Assembly (NCBI RefSeq): GCF_000379065.1
Contig: NZ_KB900614.1
Location: forward strand, 2,657,149-2,721,148
Direction of reading: 5' to 3'
Source of the DNA: Salinispora mooreana
GTDB lineage: Bacteria; Actinomycetota; Actinomycetes; Mycobacteriales; Micromonosporaceae
DNA length: 64,000 nucleotides
Translations under genes and position numbers: made by a program
Part shown: positions 21,365 to 35,016 of the stretch, piece by piece
Layout: each line of letters opens with the position of its first letter
Position numbering within the stretch: position 1 is the stretch's first letter
The notes under the pieces: model-generated
Told to the model about the DNA's origin: nothing
The model's database searches: none
What the model saw: the letters and a program-made list of their open reading frames with translations, nothing else

Positions 21365-21666
21365 GAAGCCACATCCTCGTCCAGGATCCGCGGTACGCGG
21401 AACCGCTGCTCGGCGGCGTCGGGCGCGCCCGACAGCGCCTCCTGGGGCGTCAGGCACGACGCCACCACGTCGTCGCGCAACACGTTCGTCAGCGGCACGG
21501 AGTGCGACGTCGGCGGAATGTCCGCCGCGGTGACCTCGCCGACCTGGGCAACTGCCTGGAGGATCACGTCGAGTTGACCGGCGAGGGTATCCAGCTCCTC
21601 CTCGGTCACGGCGAGCCGCGACAGTCGCGCCAGGTGCGCGACCTCCTCGCGGGAGATGGCGGCCAT
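21361..21666 (-). CDS. gatC: Aspartyl/glutamyl-tRNA(Asn/Gln) amidotransferase subunit C
   Basis: Small subunit that holds GatA and GatB together. 101 residues, normal length. N-terminus [18 protein letters not shown] and C-terminus with [10 protein letters not shown] are typical of GatC. The ATG at 21666 follows an AAGGGGG ribosome site. It is the first gene of gatC-gatA-gatB and its stop overlaps the gatA start. Confidence 0.96.
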   Translation of the reverse strand: MAAISREEVAHLARLSRLAVTEEELDTLAGQLDVILQAVAQVGEVTAADIPPTSHSVPLTNVLRDDVVASCLTPQEALSGAPDAAEQRFRVPRILDEDVAS

Positions 21667-21818
21667 CGGTGCCCCCTTCGTGGCTGTCCTGCTGATCTGT
21701 CCGCGCCGACCGCGGGCGTGCTGCGCTACCCGCGGTGACCGCAGCGAGTCTATTGCTCCCGCCCGGCGCCGCTGCCTCGACTCCCCCCTCGACAGCGGGG
21801 CCGGCGGGTGGTTGACGG

Positions 21819-24236
21819 TCAACGGGCGGGGCGCTGCCCGATGGCGGCCTCCGGCCCCGCCGTCGGGCGTACCGGACGATGCCGGGCCAGCCAGGCGACG
21901 AGCTCCTCGGCCGGCATCGGCCGGGCATAGAACCAGCCCTGCGCGGCGTCGCAGCCGATCGCGTGCAGCATCCGCCAGGTCCGCTCGTCCTCCACCCCCT
22001 CGGCCACCGCCCGTAGCCCGAGCGCCCGGGCCAACTCGACCACCGAGGTAACGATCGCGGCGTCGTCGGCGTCCTCGGTCATCCCAAGCACGAAGGAGCG
22101 GTCCACCTTCACCTCGGAGAGCGGTAGCCGCCGCAGGTGTTGCAGGGAGGAGAAGCCGGTGCCGAAGTCGTCCAGGGCGATCCCCACGCCGAGCCGGTGC
22201 AGCCGGGTGATGGTGGCGAGCACCCGCCGCGGGTCGGCCATCAGCGCCCCCTCGGTGATCTCCAGCTGGAGGTGCTGTGGTGGTACGCCGTGCCGGGCGA
22301 GCCGCTCCGCGATCCGGTCGGCGATCTCCTCGGTGTGCAGGTCCCGGACGCTGACGTTCACGGCGGCCCGGAGGACCACACCCGCCGCCTGCCACCGCGC
22401 CAGCTGCGTCACCACGTCGTCGATGACCCGGAAGGTGAGCAGGCGCATCACCGTGCTCTGCTCGGCCACCCGGATCAGCTCCTCCGGGTCGACCATCCCG
22501 CGCCGGGGGTGGCGCCAGCGCAGCAGCGCCTCGACCCCGACCACCTCCCCGGTCGCGATGGCGACCTGCGGCTGGTAGTACATGGTGATCTCACCCGCGC
22601 CGGCCGGGTCAGCCAGCCCGCCGGTGCGCCCCACCGCTGAGCGCAGCTCCGGCGCCCCGGCTCCGTCGGCGGAGGCGGCGAGCGGATCCACGGTCCCGCC
22701 GGGGGCCAGCGGAGCGGCCGGGCCGAGGGTGGTGTGGTGGCGAGTCGGGTCGGCCGCGGTGACGATCCGCTGGATCAGCTCGTCGGAGTGGACCAGATGT
22801 ACGCGCTGCCGTCGGCCCCACCGCGACCATCGGCCCGGGTTCGGCCCGCCCGTGCGGGGTAGCACCGCGCCGTCACCGCCGATCACCGGGAGCGCCGAAC
22901 CGTTGCGCCCCGGGTCCGCCCCGCCGCCGTCCGCCTCCGGGCACAGCCCGGAGGCGAGGACCCGACGCAGGTCGGCGAGGAGACCCAGCCGCTCGGCCGA
23001 GTTGTGGTCGGACTCGGGCACATAGACGGCGACCGTGTCGCTGCGCTGCTTCGCGTCGTACATCGCCACGTCGGCGTGGCGCATCAGGGTGGTGAAGTCC
23101 TCGCCGTGGTCGGGGAAGAGCGCGACCCCGATCGACCCGCCGACATCCAGCGGCAGCCCGTCCAGCGTGACCGGCTCGGCCAACGCGGCCACCACCCGGT
23201 CGGCCCGCTCGCGCGCCTCGGCGACATCGGTCAGCCCGGTCAGCACGATGGCGAACTCATCCCCGCCGAGCCGGGCCACCAGGTCCCCGCCGGCGACCTC
23301 GGTCAGCCGGGCACTCACCTCGACCAGCAGGCGATCGCCGACGGCGTGCCCGAGCGCGTCGTTGACGTGCTTGAACCGGTCCAGGTCGAGCAGCAGCAGC
23401 GCCAGTCGGGCCGGCGCCGAGCCATCCGCCGCCCGCTCCGCGTGCTGGTGGAGTTGCTCGCCGACCTCGGCGACCAGTGCCTTCCGGTTGGCCAGGCCGG
23501 TGAGGGGGTCGAGGGCGGCGAGTTGCTGCTGCTCGCTGCTGAGCCGGGCCATCTGGTAGACCGCGAACAGCGGCACCACCACCAGCGGGACCAGCGCTGC
23601 ACTCGCCTGGGCCGCGGTTACCAGCACCGGCGCAAGGAGCAGCAGCGAACCGGTGGCGAGCAGCTCGAAGCCCATCCCCTGCCGCCGACGAGTCCCGAAG
23701 CGCAGCCACACCGCCGAGTTGACCAGCCCGTTGTTGACCACGAACCAGGCGAGCATCGCGCCGCTGACCGCAGCCACGTCGGTCCAGCTCAGCGGCCCAG
23801 CACCGAAGAGGTCGCCCGGGCCGAGGCCGATGAGAACATGAGCGGCAGCGAGGGCGCAGGTGTACTGGCCGGCGTTGAAGGCGATTCGCCAGCTTGCGTG
23901 CCCCGTCCGGACCCCGGACACCACGACCGCCACCACCTGCACCGCGACCGCCGGGCCCAGCCCCCAGCCGAGCAGGATGGCGAAGGTGAAACAGGTGGAC
24001 GGAAAGACCGCCGACGACTGCCGCCGCCCCGGCGGGACGAACGGCCGGGCGTCCCCGGCGACCGCCAGCACCGCCATGGTCCAGAACGCGGCGGGCAGCC
24101 GGAACACCTGGTCGGGAAGGGCCAGCAACGGACCCGCCGACGTCAGCGTGGCCACGGCGAGGACCACCGCCACGAAGGCGAAGAACGGCGCGCTCCGTCC
24201 TGGTGGAACGAAGTTGCGCGGGTCGGCCGTCGCCAT
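21819..24236 (-). CDS. Membrane GGDEF-EAL protein (cyclic-di-GMP turnover)
   Basis: 805 residues. The first ~225 residues are mostly hydrophobic (about six to eight segments), a MASE-like membrane sensor of unknown ligand. The GGDEF domain (about 245-405) has intact RLGGDEF at 322-328; the RxxD inhibitory site is missing (AGGD). The EAL domain (about 545-790) has EALLRW at 569, VNVSVRDL and DDFGTGFSS. Between the two catalytic domains is an unusually long linker of ~120 residues, rich in Gly, Pro and Ala, where most such proteins have a few dozen at most. The ATG at 24236 follows GGGAGG. It lies between ligA and gatC on the same strand but with a 139-base upstream gap. Confidence 0.9.
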   Translation of the reverse strand: MATADPRNFVPPGRSAPFFAFVAVVLAVATLTSAGPLLALPDQVFRLPAAFWTMAVLAVAGDARPFVPPGRRQSSAVFPSTCFTFAILLGWGLGPAVAVQVVAVVVSGVRTGHASWRIAFNAGQYTCALAAAHVLIGLGPGDLFGAGPLSWTDVAAVSGAMLAWFVVNNGLVNSAVWLRFGTRRRQGMGFELLATGSLLLLAPVLVTAAQASAALVPLVVVPLFAVYQMARLSSEQQQLAALDPLTGLANRKALVAEVGEQLHQHAERAADGSAPARLALLLLDLDRFKHVNDALGHAVGDRLLVEVSARLTEVAGGDLVARLGGDEFAIVLTGLTDVAEARERADRVVAALAEPVTLDGLPLDVGGSIGVALFPDHGEDFTTLMRHADVAMYDAKQRSDTVAVYVPESDHNSAERLGLLADLRRVLASGLCPEADGGGADPGRNGSALPVIGGDGAVLPRTGGPNPGRWSRWGRRQRVHLVHSDELIQRIVTAADPTRHHTTLGPAAPLAPGGTVDPLAASADGAGAPELRSAVGRTGGLADPAGAGEITMYYQPQVAIATGEVVGVEALLRWRHPRRGMVDPEELIRVAEQSTVMRLLTFRVIDDVVTQLARWQAAGVVLRAAVNVSVRDLHTEEIADRIAERLARHGVPPQHLQLEITEGALMADPRRVLATITRLHRLGVGIALDDFGTGFSSLQHLRRLPLSEVKVDRSFVLGMTEDADDAAIVTSVVELARALGLRAVAEGVEDERTWRMLHAIGCDAAQGWFYARPMPAEELVAWLARHRPVRPTAGPEAAIGQRPAR

Positions 24237-24379
24237 CACACCTCCCGCGGGTCAGGTCGGCGCACCCATGCGTACGCCGTGTCCCCCATGTAACGCCCCA
24301 GGAGCCGGAATTCCCCGTACGACAGTCACGAATCGGTCGTAGTCGTAATTAAGTTGGTATACGCGCCCGCGTCCGCCGG

Positions 24380-26539
<2,160 letters not shown>

Positions 26540-26676
26540 CTACCCGGGAACCGTATCGGGGCGGTGAGACATTGCGCCGCCCACCCGCCCGCGCCAGCAA
26601 CGGCGTGGTCGCGCTGGCCGTCGAGTACCGGCGGGGCGGTCGCCCGGGTCAGGCAGCACCCGCAGACCGGGCGCAC

Positions 26677-27684
26677 TCACCCCTGCTCGCGTAACCGCCG
26701 TCCCGCGTCCCGGCAGGCGGTGAGGACCGCTCGGGTGTGCCCTCCGGTGGCGTTCGCCAACCCGCAGGCCGGCGTGATGACAACCTGCTCGGCGAGCCCC
26801 CGGCGGGGGAACCCGAGGCGGTCCCAGAGCCGGCGGACCCGCTCGGCGACCTGCGCCGACGTCGGTGGTTTGCCGGCCGCCGCCGGCCCCGTGGGCACGG
26901 CACCGGCCAGTAGGCCCAGCCCGGCGTCGATCGCCTCGCCCAGCGGATCCAGGTCGGTGACCAGGTCGAGATCGAGGGCCACACCGACCGCACCGACCTC
27001 CCGAATCAACTCCAGCGGCACGTCCGGGGCGCAGCAGTGCACCACGACCGGGACGTCGGCGGCGGCGACGACCTCGCGCAGCAGGCCGCGGGCCCGGCCC
27101 GGCTCCACCGGCTGATACGTCCCGAACCCGCTCTCGGTCGGCACCCGCCCGGCGAGCACCGCCGGCAACGACGGCTCGTCCAGCTGGAGCAGCACCGAGG
27201 CCCGCGGTAGCCGACGCGCGACGGCAGCGACGTGCTCCCGTACCCCCTCGGCCAGGGAGCCGGCCAGGTCCCGCACCGCACCGGGATCGCGGACCAACCG
27301 GCCGCCCACCGGCAGCTCCACCGCCGCGGCGAGGGTCAGCGGCCCGGCGACCTGGATCTTGATCGGCCCGGCGTACGCCTCGGCCTGCGCGGCGAGGATG
27401 TCCAGATCCCGCTCCATCAGGTCCCGGGCCCGGCGCCGGTCCCGACCGGGGCGGGAGGCGACGCGCCACCGGGCGGCGTAGAGCTCGACCGGTAGCTCCA
27501 CCAGCAACCCGGCGGTCCGGCCGATCACCTCCGCGCCCGGGCCACGGGCGGGCAACTCGGGCAGATGTGGGAGGAGGGGCAGCTCACCGAGGGAGATCCG
27601 CTGGGCCTCCGCGATGTCGGTGCCGGGGAGCGACCCGACACCGGTCGCCGCACCCGCGGGCCACGGCCACGGCTGATCACTCAC
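26677..27684 (-). CDS. MetE-like (vitamin B12-independent methionine synthase) half-size protein
   Basis: 335 residues, under half the length of MetE (about 750). It corresponds to the C-terminal catalytic barrel. Starts with ATGVGSLPG, and probable zinc ligands are in VHCCAPD (about 216-222) and TPACGLAN (about 305-312). The N-terminal folate-binding half is absent, so methionine synthesis from methyl-folate is doubtful; a methyltransferase using another donor is possible. Such short homologues sit next to ligA and mnmA in many actinobacteria (Rv3015c in M. tuberculosis, from memory). It lies 52 bases after mnmA, probably co-transcribed. Confidence 0.85.
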   Translation of the reverse strand: MSDQPWPWPAGAATGVGSLPGTDIAEAQRISLGELPLLPHLPELPARGPGAEVIGRTAGLLVELPVELYAARWRVASRPGRDRRRARDLMERDLDILAAQAEAYAGPIKIQVAGPLTLAAAVELPVGGRLVRDPGAVRDLAGSLAEGVREHVAAVARRLPRASVLLQLDEPSLPAVLAGRVPTESGFGTYQPVEPGRARGLLREVVAAADVPVVVHCCAPDVPLELIREVGAVGVALDLDLVTDLDPLGEAIDAGLGLLAGAVPTGPAAAGKPPTSAQVAERVRRLWDRLGFPRRGLAEQVVITPACGLANATGGHTRAVLTACRDAGRRLREQG

Positions 27685-27736
27685 GGTCGAAGACTATCGG
27701 ATTCGCGCCCGACCGCCGCCGGGCCACCCGGATGGG

Positions 27737-28810
27737 TCAGGCCGCGATGGTGGCGGAGCCGAGTACGACGTCGCCCGCCGGATCCGGGCGGTAGGCCACG
27801 ATCGCCTGGCCGGCCGCCACTCCGCGGACCGGCTGATGCAACTCGGCCCGCAGCCCGTCGCCGGTCACCGCCACGGTCGCGGGCACCACGTCACCGTGCG
27901 CGCGCAGCTGCACCTCGCACTCGACCGGAGCAGCCGGCCGGGGCCCGCCAGTCCACACCGGACGCCGTGCCTGCACCTGGGACACCGCCAACGCCTCGGC
28001 CGGGCCCACCGTCACCGTGTTGGTCTTCGGGGTGATCGACAGGACGTAGCGGGGGCGACCGTCCGGGGCCGGGCGGTCCAGGTGCAGCCCGCGTCGCTGC
28101 CCGACGGTGTAGGCGTACGCCCCGGTGTGCCGGCCCACCACCTCACCGGTGGCGGCGTCGACGACATCGCCGGGCGCCGCACCGAGCCGCTGGGCGAGGA
28201 AACCCCGGGTGTCCCCGTCGGCGACGAAGCAGATGTCGTGCGAGTCCGGCTTGTCGGCCACCGCCAGGCCGCGCCGGGTTGCCTCCGCTCGGACCTGCGG
28301 CTTCGTCGAATCCCCCAGCGGGAACATCGACCGGCTTAGCTGCTCGCGGGTGAGCACGCCGAGCACGTACGACTGGTCCTTGGCGAGGTCGACGCTACGG
28401 CGCAGCAAACCGTCGGCGCCGAGCCGCGCGTGGTGGCCGGTGACCACGGCGTCGAAGCCCAGGGCCACGGCCCGGTCCAGCACCGCGGCGAACTTGATCT
28501 TTTCGTTGCAGCGAAGGCAGGGATTCGGGGTACGGCCGGCCGCGTACTCGGCGACGAAGTCGTCCACCACGTCGGCCTGGAACCGCTCGGCCATGTCCCA
28601 CACATAGAACGGGATGCCGAGCACATCAGCGGCCCGGCGGGCGTCCCGGGAGTCCTCCAGCGTGCAGCAGCCCCGGGCGCCGGTGCGATAGGTCTGTGGG
28701 TTGCGGGCCAGCGCCAGGTGCACCCCGGTCACGTCATGCCCCGCCTCGACGGCCCGCGCCGCCGCGACCGCGGAGTCCACGCCGCCCGACATCGCCGCCA
28801 GCACCCGCAC
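27737..28810 (-). CDS. mnmA: tRNA-specific 2-thiouridylase MnmA
   Basis: Introduces sulfur at U34 of tRNA for Lys, Glu and Gln using ATP and a persulfide donor. 357 residues. PP-loop motif [13 protein letters not shown] at the N-terminus; the catalytic Cys in [14 protein letters not shown] and the second Cys in [10 protein letters not shown] are both present. The GTG beginning [10 protein letters not shown] was chosen because homologues start there and GGGGAAGG lies eight bases before it; an upstream in-frame GTG adds ten residues. The cysteine desulfurase gene precedes it, likely supplying the sulfur. Confidence 0.96.
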   Translation of the reverse strand: MRVLAAMSGGVDSAVAAARAVEAGHDVTGVHLALARNPQTYRTGARGCCTLEDSRDARRAADVLGIPFYVWDMAERFQADVVDDFVAEYAAGRTPNPCLRCNEKIKFAAVLDRAVALGFDAVVTGHHARLGADGLLRRSVDLAKDQSYVLGVLTREQLSRSMFPLGDSTKPQVRAEATRRGLAVADKPDSHDICFVADGDTRGFLAQRLGAAPGDVVDAATGEVVGRHTGAYAYTVGQRRGLHLDRPAPDGRPRYVLSITPKTNTVTVGPAEALAVSQVQARRPVWTGGPRPAAPVECEVQLRAHGDVVPATVAVTGDGLRAELHQPVRGVAAGQAIVAYRPDPAGDVVLGSATIAA

Positions 28811-28954
28811 CCCGACCACCTTCCCCACACCGTCGGGCACCGTGGTGGTGCCCGGACGAGCGTAACCACCCCGGCCGCCGCCCCCAAACCCAGCGCGCCC
28901 GCCCTCCCGGACGGCGCCTCCGGAGCGAGTCGCTGTCGCTGTGCGGCGATGGGG

Positions 28955-30130
28955 TCAGCGCGAAGCGCGGAGGCTACCGGCCCGCCGGGCCCGGTCGACC
29001 GCCTCCGGCAGGGCCGCGATCAGCGCGTCAACCTCCTCCGGTGTGCTGGTGTGGCCGAGGGTGAAGCGCAGCGAGGAGCGGGCCCGGGCGCTGTCGGCGC
29101 CCATCGCGAGCAGCACATGGCTCGGCTGGGCGACCCCCGCCGAGCACGCCGAGCCGGTGGAGCAGGCGATGCCCTGTGCGTCGAGTAGGAGCAACAGCGC
29201 ATCGCCCTCACAGCCCGGGAAGGAGAAGTGGGCGTTGCCGGGCAGGCGATCGTTCGGGTCACCGTTGAGTACCGCCTCCGGCACCGCCTGCCGCACCCGC
29301 GTCACGAGGTCGTCCCGGAGGGCCGTGACCCGGGCCGCGTACTCCTGCTGGTGCCGGACCGCCGTCTCCAGGGCGACCGCGAACGCGACGATTCCGGCCG
29401 TGTCCAGGGTCCCCGAGCGGACGTCCCGCTCCTGGCCACCGCCGTGCAGCAGCGGGGTCACGGCGACATCCCGGGCGAGCACCAGGGCGCCGACCCCGGC
29501 CGGCCCGCCGAGCTTGTGCCCGGTCACGGTGAGCGCCGAGACGCCACTGGCGGCGAAGTCCACCACCACCTGGCCGACCGCCTGAATCGCGTCGGTGTGC
29601 AGCGGCACCCCGTGCTCGGCAGCCACCGCGGCCAACTCGGCGACCGGCTGAACCGTACCCACCTCGTTGCTGGCCCACATTGTCGTGATCACCGCCACCT
29701 GGTCGGCGGCGGCGGCCAACTCGGCGTGCAGCCGCTGCGGGGTGACCCGGCCGAGGGCGTCGACCGGAAGCGAGCTCACCTCGGCGCCCTCCTGCGCGGC
29801 CAGCCAGTCGACGGCGTCGAGCACCGCGTGGTGCTCCACCGCACTGGACACCACCCGAGTTCGCCGACGATCGGCCGACCGGCGGGCCCAGAAGATGCCC
29901 TTGACCGCGAGGTTGTCGCTCTCGGTGCCACCCCCCGTGAAGATCACCTCGGCGGGGCGGGCACCCAGCGCGGCGGCCACCCGCTCGCGGGACTCCTCCA
30001 CTCGGCGGCGGGCCTGGCGGCCCGCTCCGTGCAGGGCGGAGGCGTTGCCGACCTCGCGGGCGGTGTCGACGTACGCCGCCAACGCCACGTCGAGCATCGG
30101 AGTGGTCGCCGCATGATCCAGATAAGCCAT
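28955..30130 (-). CDS. Cysteine desulfurase (IscS/NifS type)
   Basis: PLP enzyme taking sulfur from cysteine as an enzyme-bound persulfide. 391 residues. N-terminus [23 protein letters not shown] lysine in [16 protein letters not shown]; active Cys in [22 protein letters not shown]. The ATG at 30130 begins the conserved sequence; the open frame upstream is not conserved. The position directly before mnmA argues for a role in tRNA thiolation, as for the IscS-like Rv3025c of M. tuberculosis. No iron-sulfur scaffold gene is adjacent. Confidence 0.95.
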   Translation of the reverse strand: MAYLDHAATTPMLDVALAAYVDTAREVGNASALHGAGRQARRRVEESRERVAAALGARPAEVIFTGGGTESDNLAVKGIFWARRSADRRRTRVVSSAVEHHAVLDAVDWLAAQEGAEVSSLPVDALGRVTPQRLHAELAAAADQVAVITTMWASNEVGTVQPVAELAAVAAEHGVPLHTDAIQAVGQVVVDFAASGVSALTVTGHKLGGPAGVGALVLARDVAVTPLLHGGGQERDVRSGTLDTAGIVAFAVALETAVRHQQEYAARVTALRDDLVTRVRQAVPEAVLNGDPNDRLPGNAHFSFPGCEGDALLLLLDAQGIACSTGSACSAGVAQPSHVLLAMGADSARARSSLRFTLGHTSTPEEVDALIAALPEAVDRARRAGSLRASR

Positions 30131-30173
30131 CAGGTTCAGCCTAACGACCGGATCGGCGTCAGCCGGAAGCCGG

Positions 30174-30210
30174 CCGGCTCCCCGGCAGAGTCGCGCCGCG
30201 CGGGAGCCGG
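30174..30210 (-). terminator. Weak hairpin after the P-type ATPase gene
   Basis: Nine-base inverted repeat CCGGCTCCC/GGGAGCCGG with a 19-base loop, seven bases after the ATPase stop on the minus strand and before the cysteine desulfurase gene. No T-run, so function is uncertain. Confidence 0.35.
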
Positions 30211-30216
30211 TGCCGC

Positions 30217-32925
30217 TCAACCGAGCCGGCGGCCGAACCAGCCGAACCGCTTGTCGAGTCCCACCACGGCACCGGCCACGAGTGCGACACCCAGGATCCG
30301 TAGCCACGTTCCGAGGCCGATGGGCGCCGTCCGGAACAACGTGTTCAGCACCGGCAGGTAGGTGAGCGCCATCTGGCCGAGGGCCTGAAGCAGCACCCCA
30401 CCGATCAGCCAACGATTGGTGAACAGTCCCAGCCGCCACGCCGAGTGGCGCAACGAGCGACAACTGAACAGATAGAAGACCTGCACGGTGACGACGAGGT
30501 TCACCGCCGCCGTACGGGCCTGTGCCAGCTCCGCCCCGCTGCCCAGTTCCCACTCGAACACCCACCAGGCGCCCGCCACGACGAGTGCGGACACGAGCAG
30601 AATCCGCACCACCAAAGCGCTGGTCAGCAGCGGCTGAGCGGGATTTCGGGGCGGCCGGGACATGATCCCGTCCTCCTTCGGCTCAAACGCGAGCGTCAGG
30701 CCGAGCAGCACCGCCGAGGTCATGTTGATCCACAGGATCTGGCTGGGCAGGATGGGCAGCGCGGTACCGAGCACGATGGCGACGAGGACCAGCATGCCCT
30801 CCGCCGTGTTGGTGGGCAGCGTCCAGGTGATGAACTTGGTGAGGTTGGCGAAGACGCCCCGCCCCTCCTCGACGGCCGCCTCGATCGTGGTGAAGTCGTC
30901 ATCGGTGAGGATGATGTCCGACGCCTCCTTGGCCACCTCCGTACCGCTGCGCCCCATCGCCACCCCGATGTCGGCCTGCCGCAGGGCCGGCGCGTCGTTG
31001 ACGCCGTCCCCGGTCATGGCGACCACCTGCCCATCGGCCTGCAACGCCTCCACCAGCCGCAGCTTCTGCTCCGGCGACACCCGGGCGAAGACCGCCGCCC
31101 GGTCCACCGCCGCCGGACGGTCGGCGGGGGAGAGCCGCGCGAGGTCGGAGCCGGAGAGCACCTCGTCGGGCCCCGGCTCCGCGTCCAGCAGCCCGAGGCG
31201 ACCGGCGATGGCGCTCGCGGTGGTCTGATGGTCACCGGTGATCATCTTCACCGAGATTCCGGCCCGCTGGCTGGCGGCGACCGCATCGGCGACCGCGGCC
31301 CGGGGCGGATCGAGCATGGCGTGCAGGCCGGTGAAGACCAGGCTGCCGGGCAGCTCCTGCTCCGCCAGCTCGGCGTCACCGTCCAGCCGCACCTGCGCCG
31401 TGGCCAGCACCCGTAGCCCCTCGCCGGCGAGCGCTCCGGCGGCGGCCAGCACCTCGTCCCGGTCGAGTGGTACCTGTTGCCCCTGCTCGTCCAGCGCCGC
31501 GACGCTCCACTCCACCAGCCGCTCGACCGCACCCTTGACCAGCACCACCCGTCCGCCGTCCCGGATGTCGTGCAGGGTCGCCATGAACTGCCGCTCCGAG
31601 GTGAACGGGATGGACGCGACCCGGGGCAGCTCGTCGGCCACAGCCGCCGCCCACAGGCCGCCCTTGGCCGCCACCACCAGCATCGCGCCCTCGGTCGGGT
31701 CGCCGAGCACCACGTACTGCTCGTCCCGCTCGGCCAGCCGGGCATCGTTGCAGCCCACCCCGGCCAGCAGCGACCAGCGCAGCGCCCCGGCATCGGAGAT
31801 CCGCGCGGCCTCGCCGTCGGGCCCCCGGATCTCGCCGGATGGCTGGTATCCACTGCCGGTGACCTCGTGCCGGCCGGCGACCGTCCAGAGCGTCCGCACC
31901 GTCATCTGGTTCTCGGTCAGGGTGCCGGTCTTGTCCGTGCAGATCACCGTCGTGCTACCCAGCGTCTCCACCGCCGGCAGCCGCCGGACTACCGCCTGCC
32001 GGCGGGCCATCCGCCCAACCCCAATCGCCAGCGTGATCGTCACCGCCGCCGGCAGCCCCTCCGGGATGGCCCCCACCGCCAACGCCACGGCGGCGGTGAA
32101 CATCTCACTGCCACTCTCCCCCCGGAGGATGCCGACTCCGAAGGCCACCCCGGCGAGCACCAGGATCACGACGGTGAGCAGCCGGCTGAATCGGGCCAGC
32201 TTGGCCGTCAGCGGGGTGTCCAGCACCTGGGCGCTGCCGACCAGGCGATGGATCCGACCCAGCTCCGTCTCGGCCCCGGTGGCCATGACCAGGCCGGCGG
32301 CCGAGCCGCTGGTGACGAGCGTGCCGGAGTAGAGCACGTTCCGGCGATCGGCCACCGGCGTCTCGTCCGGGACGACGACCTCGTCCTTGCGGACGGGCTG
32401 CGACTCACCGGTCAGGGTCGACTCGTCCGCCCGCACCTCGTCGGCCCGGGCCAGGCGCAGATCGGCGGGGACCTTCTCCCCCGCCTCGATCAACACCAGG
32501 TCCCCGGGGACGACCTCCGCCGACGGCACCCGCCGCGGTTGACCATCCCGGATCACCCTGGTCTCGGTCCGCACCATCGACCGCAACGCGTCCAGCGCGG
32601 CCTCGGCCTTGGACTCCTGCAGGAACCCGACCAGGGCGTTGACCAGGACCACACCGAAGATCACGACCGAGTCGACGTACTCGGCGAGCAGCGAGGTGAC
32701 CAGGCCGGCGCCCACCAACACGTACACGAGGGGGTTCTGGAACTGGCGGAGCAGCCGGCGGAGCAGGCCGTTCCCGGTGGCGGCCGGCAGGACGTTTTCC
32801 CCGAAGCGCTCCCGGCGGTCAGCCGCCGCCGCGTCACTCAGGCCACGCTCGGTGTCAGTCTCGAGCAGCAGCACGACTTCGTGCAAAGCCAACGCGTGGT
32901 GGCCCTGGTCGGGCGTCCTCGGCAT
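30217..32925 (-). CDS. Cation-transporting P-type ATPase (P2, calcium-pump type)
   Basis: 902 residues. Order: N-terminal cation-ATPase domain (about 10-75), first membrane segments, actuator domain with TGES, the IPEGLP motif in [15 protein letters not shown], phosphorylation site DKTGTLTEN (Asp331), nucleotide-binding domain, [12 protein letters not shown] hinge, and six C-terminal membrane segments. The PEGL motif and the full C-terminal domain place it with P2A/P2B calcium or other divalent-cation exporters (PacL-like). It ends with about ten predicted membrane segments. It is a single gene between the etf and isc genes, with hairpins on both sides. Confidence 0.9.
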   Translation of the reverse strand: MPRTPDQGHHALALHEVVLLLETDTERGLSDAAAADRRERFGENVLPAATGNGLLRRLLRQFQNPLVYVLVGAGLVTSLLAEYVDSVVIFGVVLVNALVGFLQESKAEAALDALRSMVRTETRVIRDGQPRRVPSAEVVPGDLVLIEAGEKVPADLRLARADEVRADESTLTGESQPVRKDEVVVPDETPVADRRNVLYSGTLVTSGSAAGLVMATGAETELGRIHRLVGSAQVLDTPLTAKLARFSRLLTVVILVLAGVAFGVGILRGESGSEMFTAAVALAVGAIPEGLPAAVTITLAIGVGRMARRQAVVRRLPAVETLGSTTVICTDKTGTLTENQMTVRTLWTVAGRHEVTGSGYQPSGEIRGPDGEAARISDAGALRWSLLAGVGCNDARLAERDEQYVVLGDPTEGAMLVVAAKGGLWAAAVADELPRVASIPFTSERQFMATLHDIRDGGRVVLVKGAVERLVEWSVAALDEQGQQVPLDRDEVLAAAGALAGEGLRVLATAQVRLDGDAELAEQELPGSLVFTGLHAMLDPPRAAVADAVAASQRAGISVKMITGDHQTTASAIAGRLGLLDAEPGPDEVLSGSDLARLSPADRPAAVDRAAVFARVSPEQKLRLVEALQADGQVVAMTGDGVNDAPALRQADIGVAMGRSGTEVAKEASDIILTDDDFTTIEAAVEEGRGVFANLTKFITWTLPTNTAEGMLVLVAIVLGTALPILPSQILWINMTSAVLLGLTLAFEPKEDGIMSRPPRNPAQPLLTSALVVRILLVSALVVAGAWWVFEWELGSGAELAQARTAAVNLVVTVQVFYLFSCRSLRHSAWRLGLFTNRWLIGGVLLQALGQMALTYLPVLNTLFRTAPIGLGTWLRILGVALVAGAVVGLDKRFGWFGRRLG

Positions 32926-33020
32926 CCGCGTTCCTCGTTCCCTGCCTCGGCGGGGTGCGTGCGGGGCACGCAGGCCATCCTCGCAGGTTGACGCGGCGAT
33001 CGTACGGTTGTGGGCGGACC

Positions 33021-33072
33021 CGGACCAGCCAGTGCCGGGAACCCGTCGGGGTTCCCGGCACTGGCTGGTCCG
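33021..33072 (-). terminator. Large hairpin terminator after etfA
   Basis: A perfect 24-base inverted repeat (arms 33021-33044 and 33049-33072, loop GTCG), ten bases beyond the etfA stop. It has no T-run but is one of the strongest hairpins in the window. It could also block read-through between etfA and the ATPase promoter. Confidence 0.8.
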
Positions 33073-33081
33073 GCAGTCAGC

Positions 33082-34041
33082 TCACCGGCGCTTGCGAATC
33101 TCCTCGGCGGTCTGCGGTACGACCTTGAACAGGTCGCCCACCACACCGAAGTCGGCGAGCTCAAAGATCGGCGCCTCGCCGTCCTTGTTGACCGCGACGA
33201 TCGTCTTCGAGGTCTGCATGCCGGCCCGGTGCTGGATCGCGCCGGAGATACCGAGCGCGATGTAGAGCTGCGGGGAGACCGTCTTGCCGGTCTGGCCCAC
33301 CTGGAACTGGTGCGGGTAGTAGCCCGAGTCGACGGCGGCGCGGGATGCGCCGACGGCCCCACCGAGCAGGTCCGCCAGCTCCTCGACGAGCGTGAAGTTG
33401 TCGGCGGTGCCGACCCCACGCCCACCGGAGACGACCACCGACGCCTCGGTCAGCTCCGGACGGCTGCCCTTCTGCTCGGCGACCCGGTTGACGACCCGGG
33501 CCAGCTTGTCGGCGGCCGGGACCGAGACGGTGAGCTGCTCGACGGCCGGGGTGGCCGCGGCCGGTTCCGGGGTGACCGAGTTCGGCCGAACGGTGACCAG
33601 CGGCAGGCCACGGGTGACCTTGGACTTCACAATGGTGGAGCCGGCGAAGACGACCTGCGTCGCGGTGCCGTCGGCGTCCAGCCCGACCACGTCGGTCAGG
33701 ATGCCGTTGTCGAGCTTCACCGCGAGCCGAGCGGCTATCTCCTTGCCCTCCTGGGCGGAGGCGAGCAGCACGGCGGCGGGCTGCACCCGCCCAACCAACT
33801 CAGCCAGGACGGTGGCCTTCGGCGCGACCAGATAGCCGTCGATCTCCGCACTCTCGGCGGCGTAGATCTTCGCTGCCCCGTACTCACCCAGCTTCGCGCT
33901 CAACGCCTCGGCAGCGCCGGGGCCGCCGAGCACGACCGCGCTCGGCGTACCCAGGCCACGGGCGAGGGTGAGCATCTCCAGGGTGACCTTCTTGACGCCG
34001 AACTCCCGGGTGGCTTCGACGACGACGAGAACCTCAGACAT
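33082..34041 (-). CDS. etfA: Electron transfer flavoprotein alpha subunit
   Basis: Binds FAD and, with EtfB, carries electrons from acyl-CoA dehydrogenases to the respiratory chain. 319 residues. N-terminal domain [19 protein letters not shown]-terminal FAD-binding domain with [35 protein letters not shown] and [13 protein letters not shown]. The ATG at 34041 was chosen over an upstream one because the conserved sequence begins there. It follows etfB by 14 bases. Confidence 0.96.
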   Translation of the reverse strand: MSEVLVVVEATREFGVKKVTLEMLTLARGLGTPSAVVLGGPGAAEALSAKLGEYGAAKIYAAESAEIDGYLVAPKATVLAELVGRVQPAAVLLASAQEGKEIAARLAVKLDNGILTDVVGLDADGTATQVVFAGSTIVKSKVTRGLPLVTVRPNSVTPEPAAATPAVEQLTVSVPAADKLARVVNRVAEQKGSRPELTEASVVVSGGRGVGTADNFTLVEELADLLGGAVGASRAAVDSGYYPHQFQVGQTGKTVSPQLYIALGISGAIQHRAGMQTSKTIVAVNKDGEAPIFELADFGVVGDLFKVVPQTAEEIRKRR

Positions 34042-34055
34042 GTCCAGACCTGCTC

Positions 34056-34835
34056 TCACACGAACTTCTCGGTGGCGAGGAACTCGACCAGCTGCGTGCC
34101 GCCGGCGCCCTCGTCGGTGACCTTCGTGCCGCTGGAGCGCGGCGGGCGCTTGCTGTGCTCCAGCACGACGCTGGTCGCACCGGCGTGGCCCACCTCGGCC
34201 GGAGCGACACCGAGGTCACCCAGGGGCAGGGTCTGCACCGGCTTCTTCTTGGCGGCCATGATGCCCTTGAAGGAGGGGTAGCGCGGCTCGTTGATGGTGT
34301 CCCAGACGGAGACCACGGCGGGGGCCTCGGCGGTGACCACCTCGTAGCCCTCCTCGGTCTGCCGCTCGATGGTGAGCGTGCCACCGTCGACGGTGAGCTT
34401 GCGAGCACCGGTCAGCGCGGCGACGCCGAGCCGCTCGGCGATCATGTGCGGCAGGACCTGGACCCGGCCGTCGGTGGACTCAGCGCCGCAGAGCACCAGA
34501 TCGGCGTTCAGCCGCCCGAGCGCGGCGCTGAGCACCGTGGAGGTGGTCACCGCGCAGGATCCGGCCAGGGCGTCGTCAAGGACGTGCACGGCCTTGTCCG
34601 GGCCCATGGAGAGCGCCTTGCGGATCGACTCGGTCGCCTGGTCGGGCCCCATGGTCAGGATGGTGACCTCACCGCCGTGGGCCTCCTTGATCTTCAACGC
34701 CTCCTCGATGGCGTACTCATCCATCTCGTTGATGACGTTGTTCGCCGAACCGCGGTCGACGGTGTTGTCGTCAGTACGCAGGTTGCGGTCCGCGCCCGAA
34801 TCGGGCACCTGCTTGACGAGTACGACGATATTCAT
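34056..34835 (-). CDS. etfB: Electron transfer flavoprotein beta subunit
   Basis: Partner of EtfA; binds AMP. 259 residues. N-terminus MNIVVLVKQVPDSGADRNLR and central DEYAIEEALKIKEAHGGEVTILTMGP are typical of the family. The ATG at 34835 lies at the conserved N-terminus with GGAGGG about 13 bases before it. The first gene of etfB-etfA. Confidence 0.96.
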   Translation of the reverse strand: MNIVVLVKQVPDSGADRNLRTDDNTVDRGSANNVINEMDEYAIEEALKIKEAHGGEVTILTMGPDQATESIRKALSMGPDKAVHVLDDALAGSCAVTTSTVLSAALGRLNADLVLCGAESTDGRVQVLPHMIAERLGVAALTGARKLTVDGGTLTIERQTEEGYEVVTAEAPAVVSVWDTINEPRYPSFKGIMAAKKKPVQTLPLGDLGVAPAEVGHAGATSVVLEHSKRPPRSSGTKVTDEGAGGTQLVEFLATEKFV

Positions 34836-35016
34836 CGCGCTTCGACGACCCTCCTGTGTTTGGTGCGATTCGCTCGCCCGGTCTGGGGCGCAGCCTCCCG
34901 CGTAACTCAACGCGCGGTCAACCGCGGGCGCTGTGCGGTTGCCCACGACGCCATGTTACCCACAAGTAGCTTCCAGCTCCGGCGCCCGTATGGTGACACA
35001 GCTCACCGGGCGCGGC

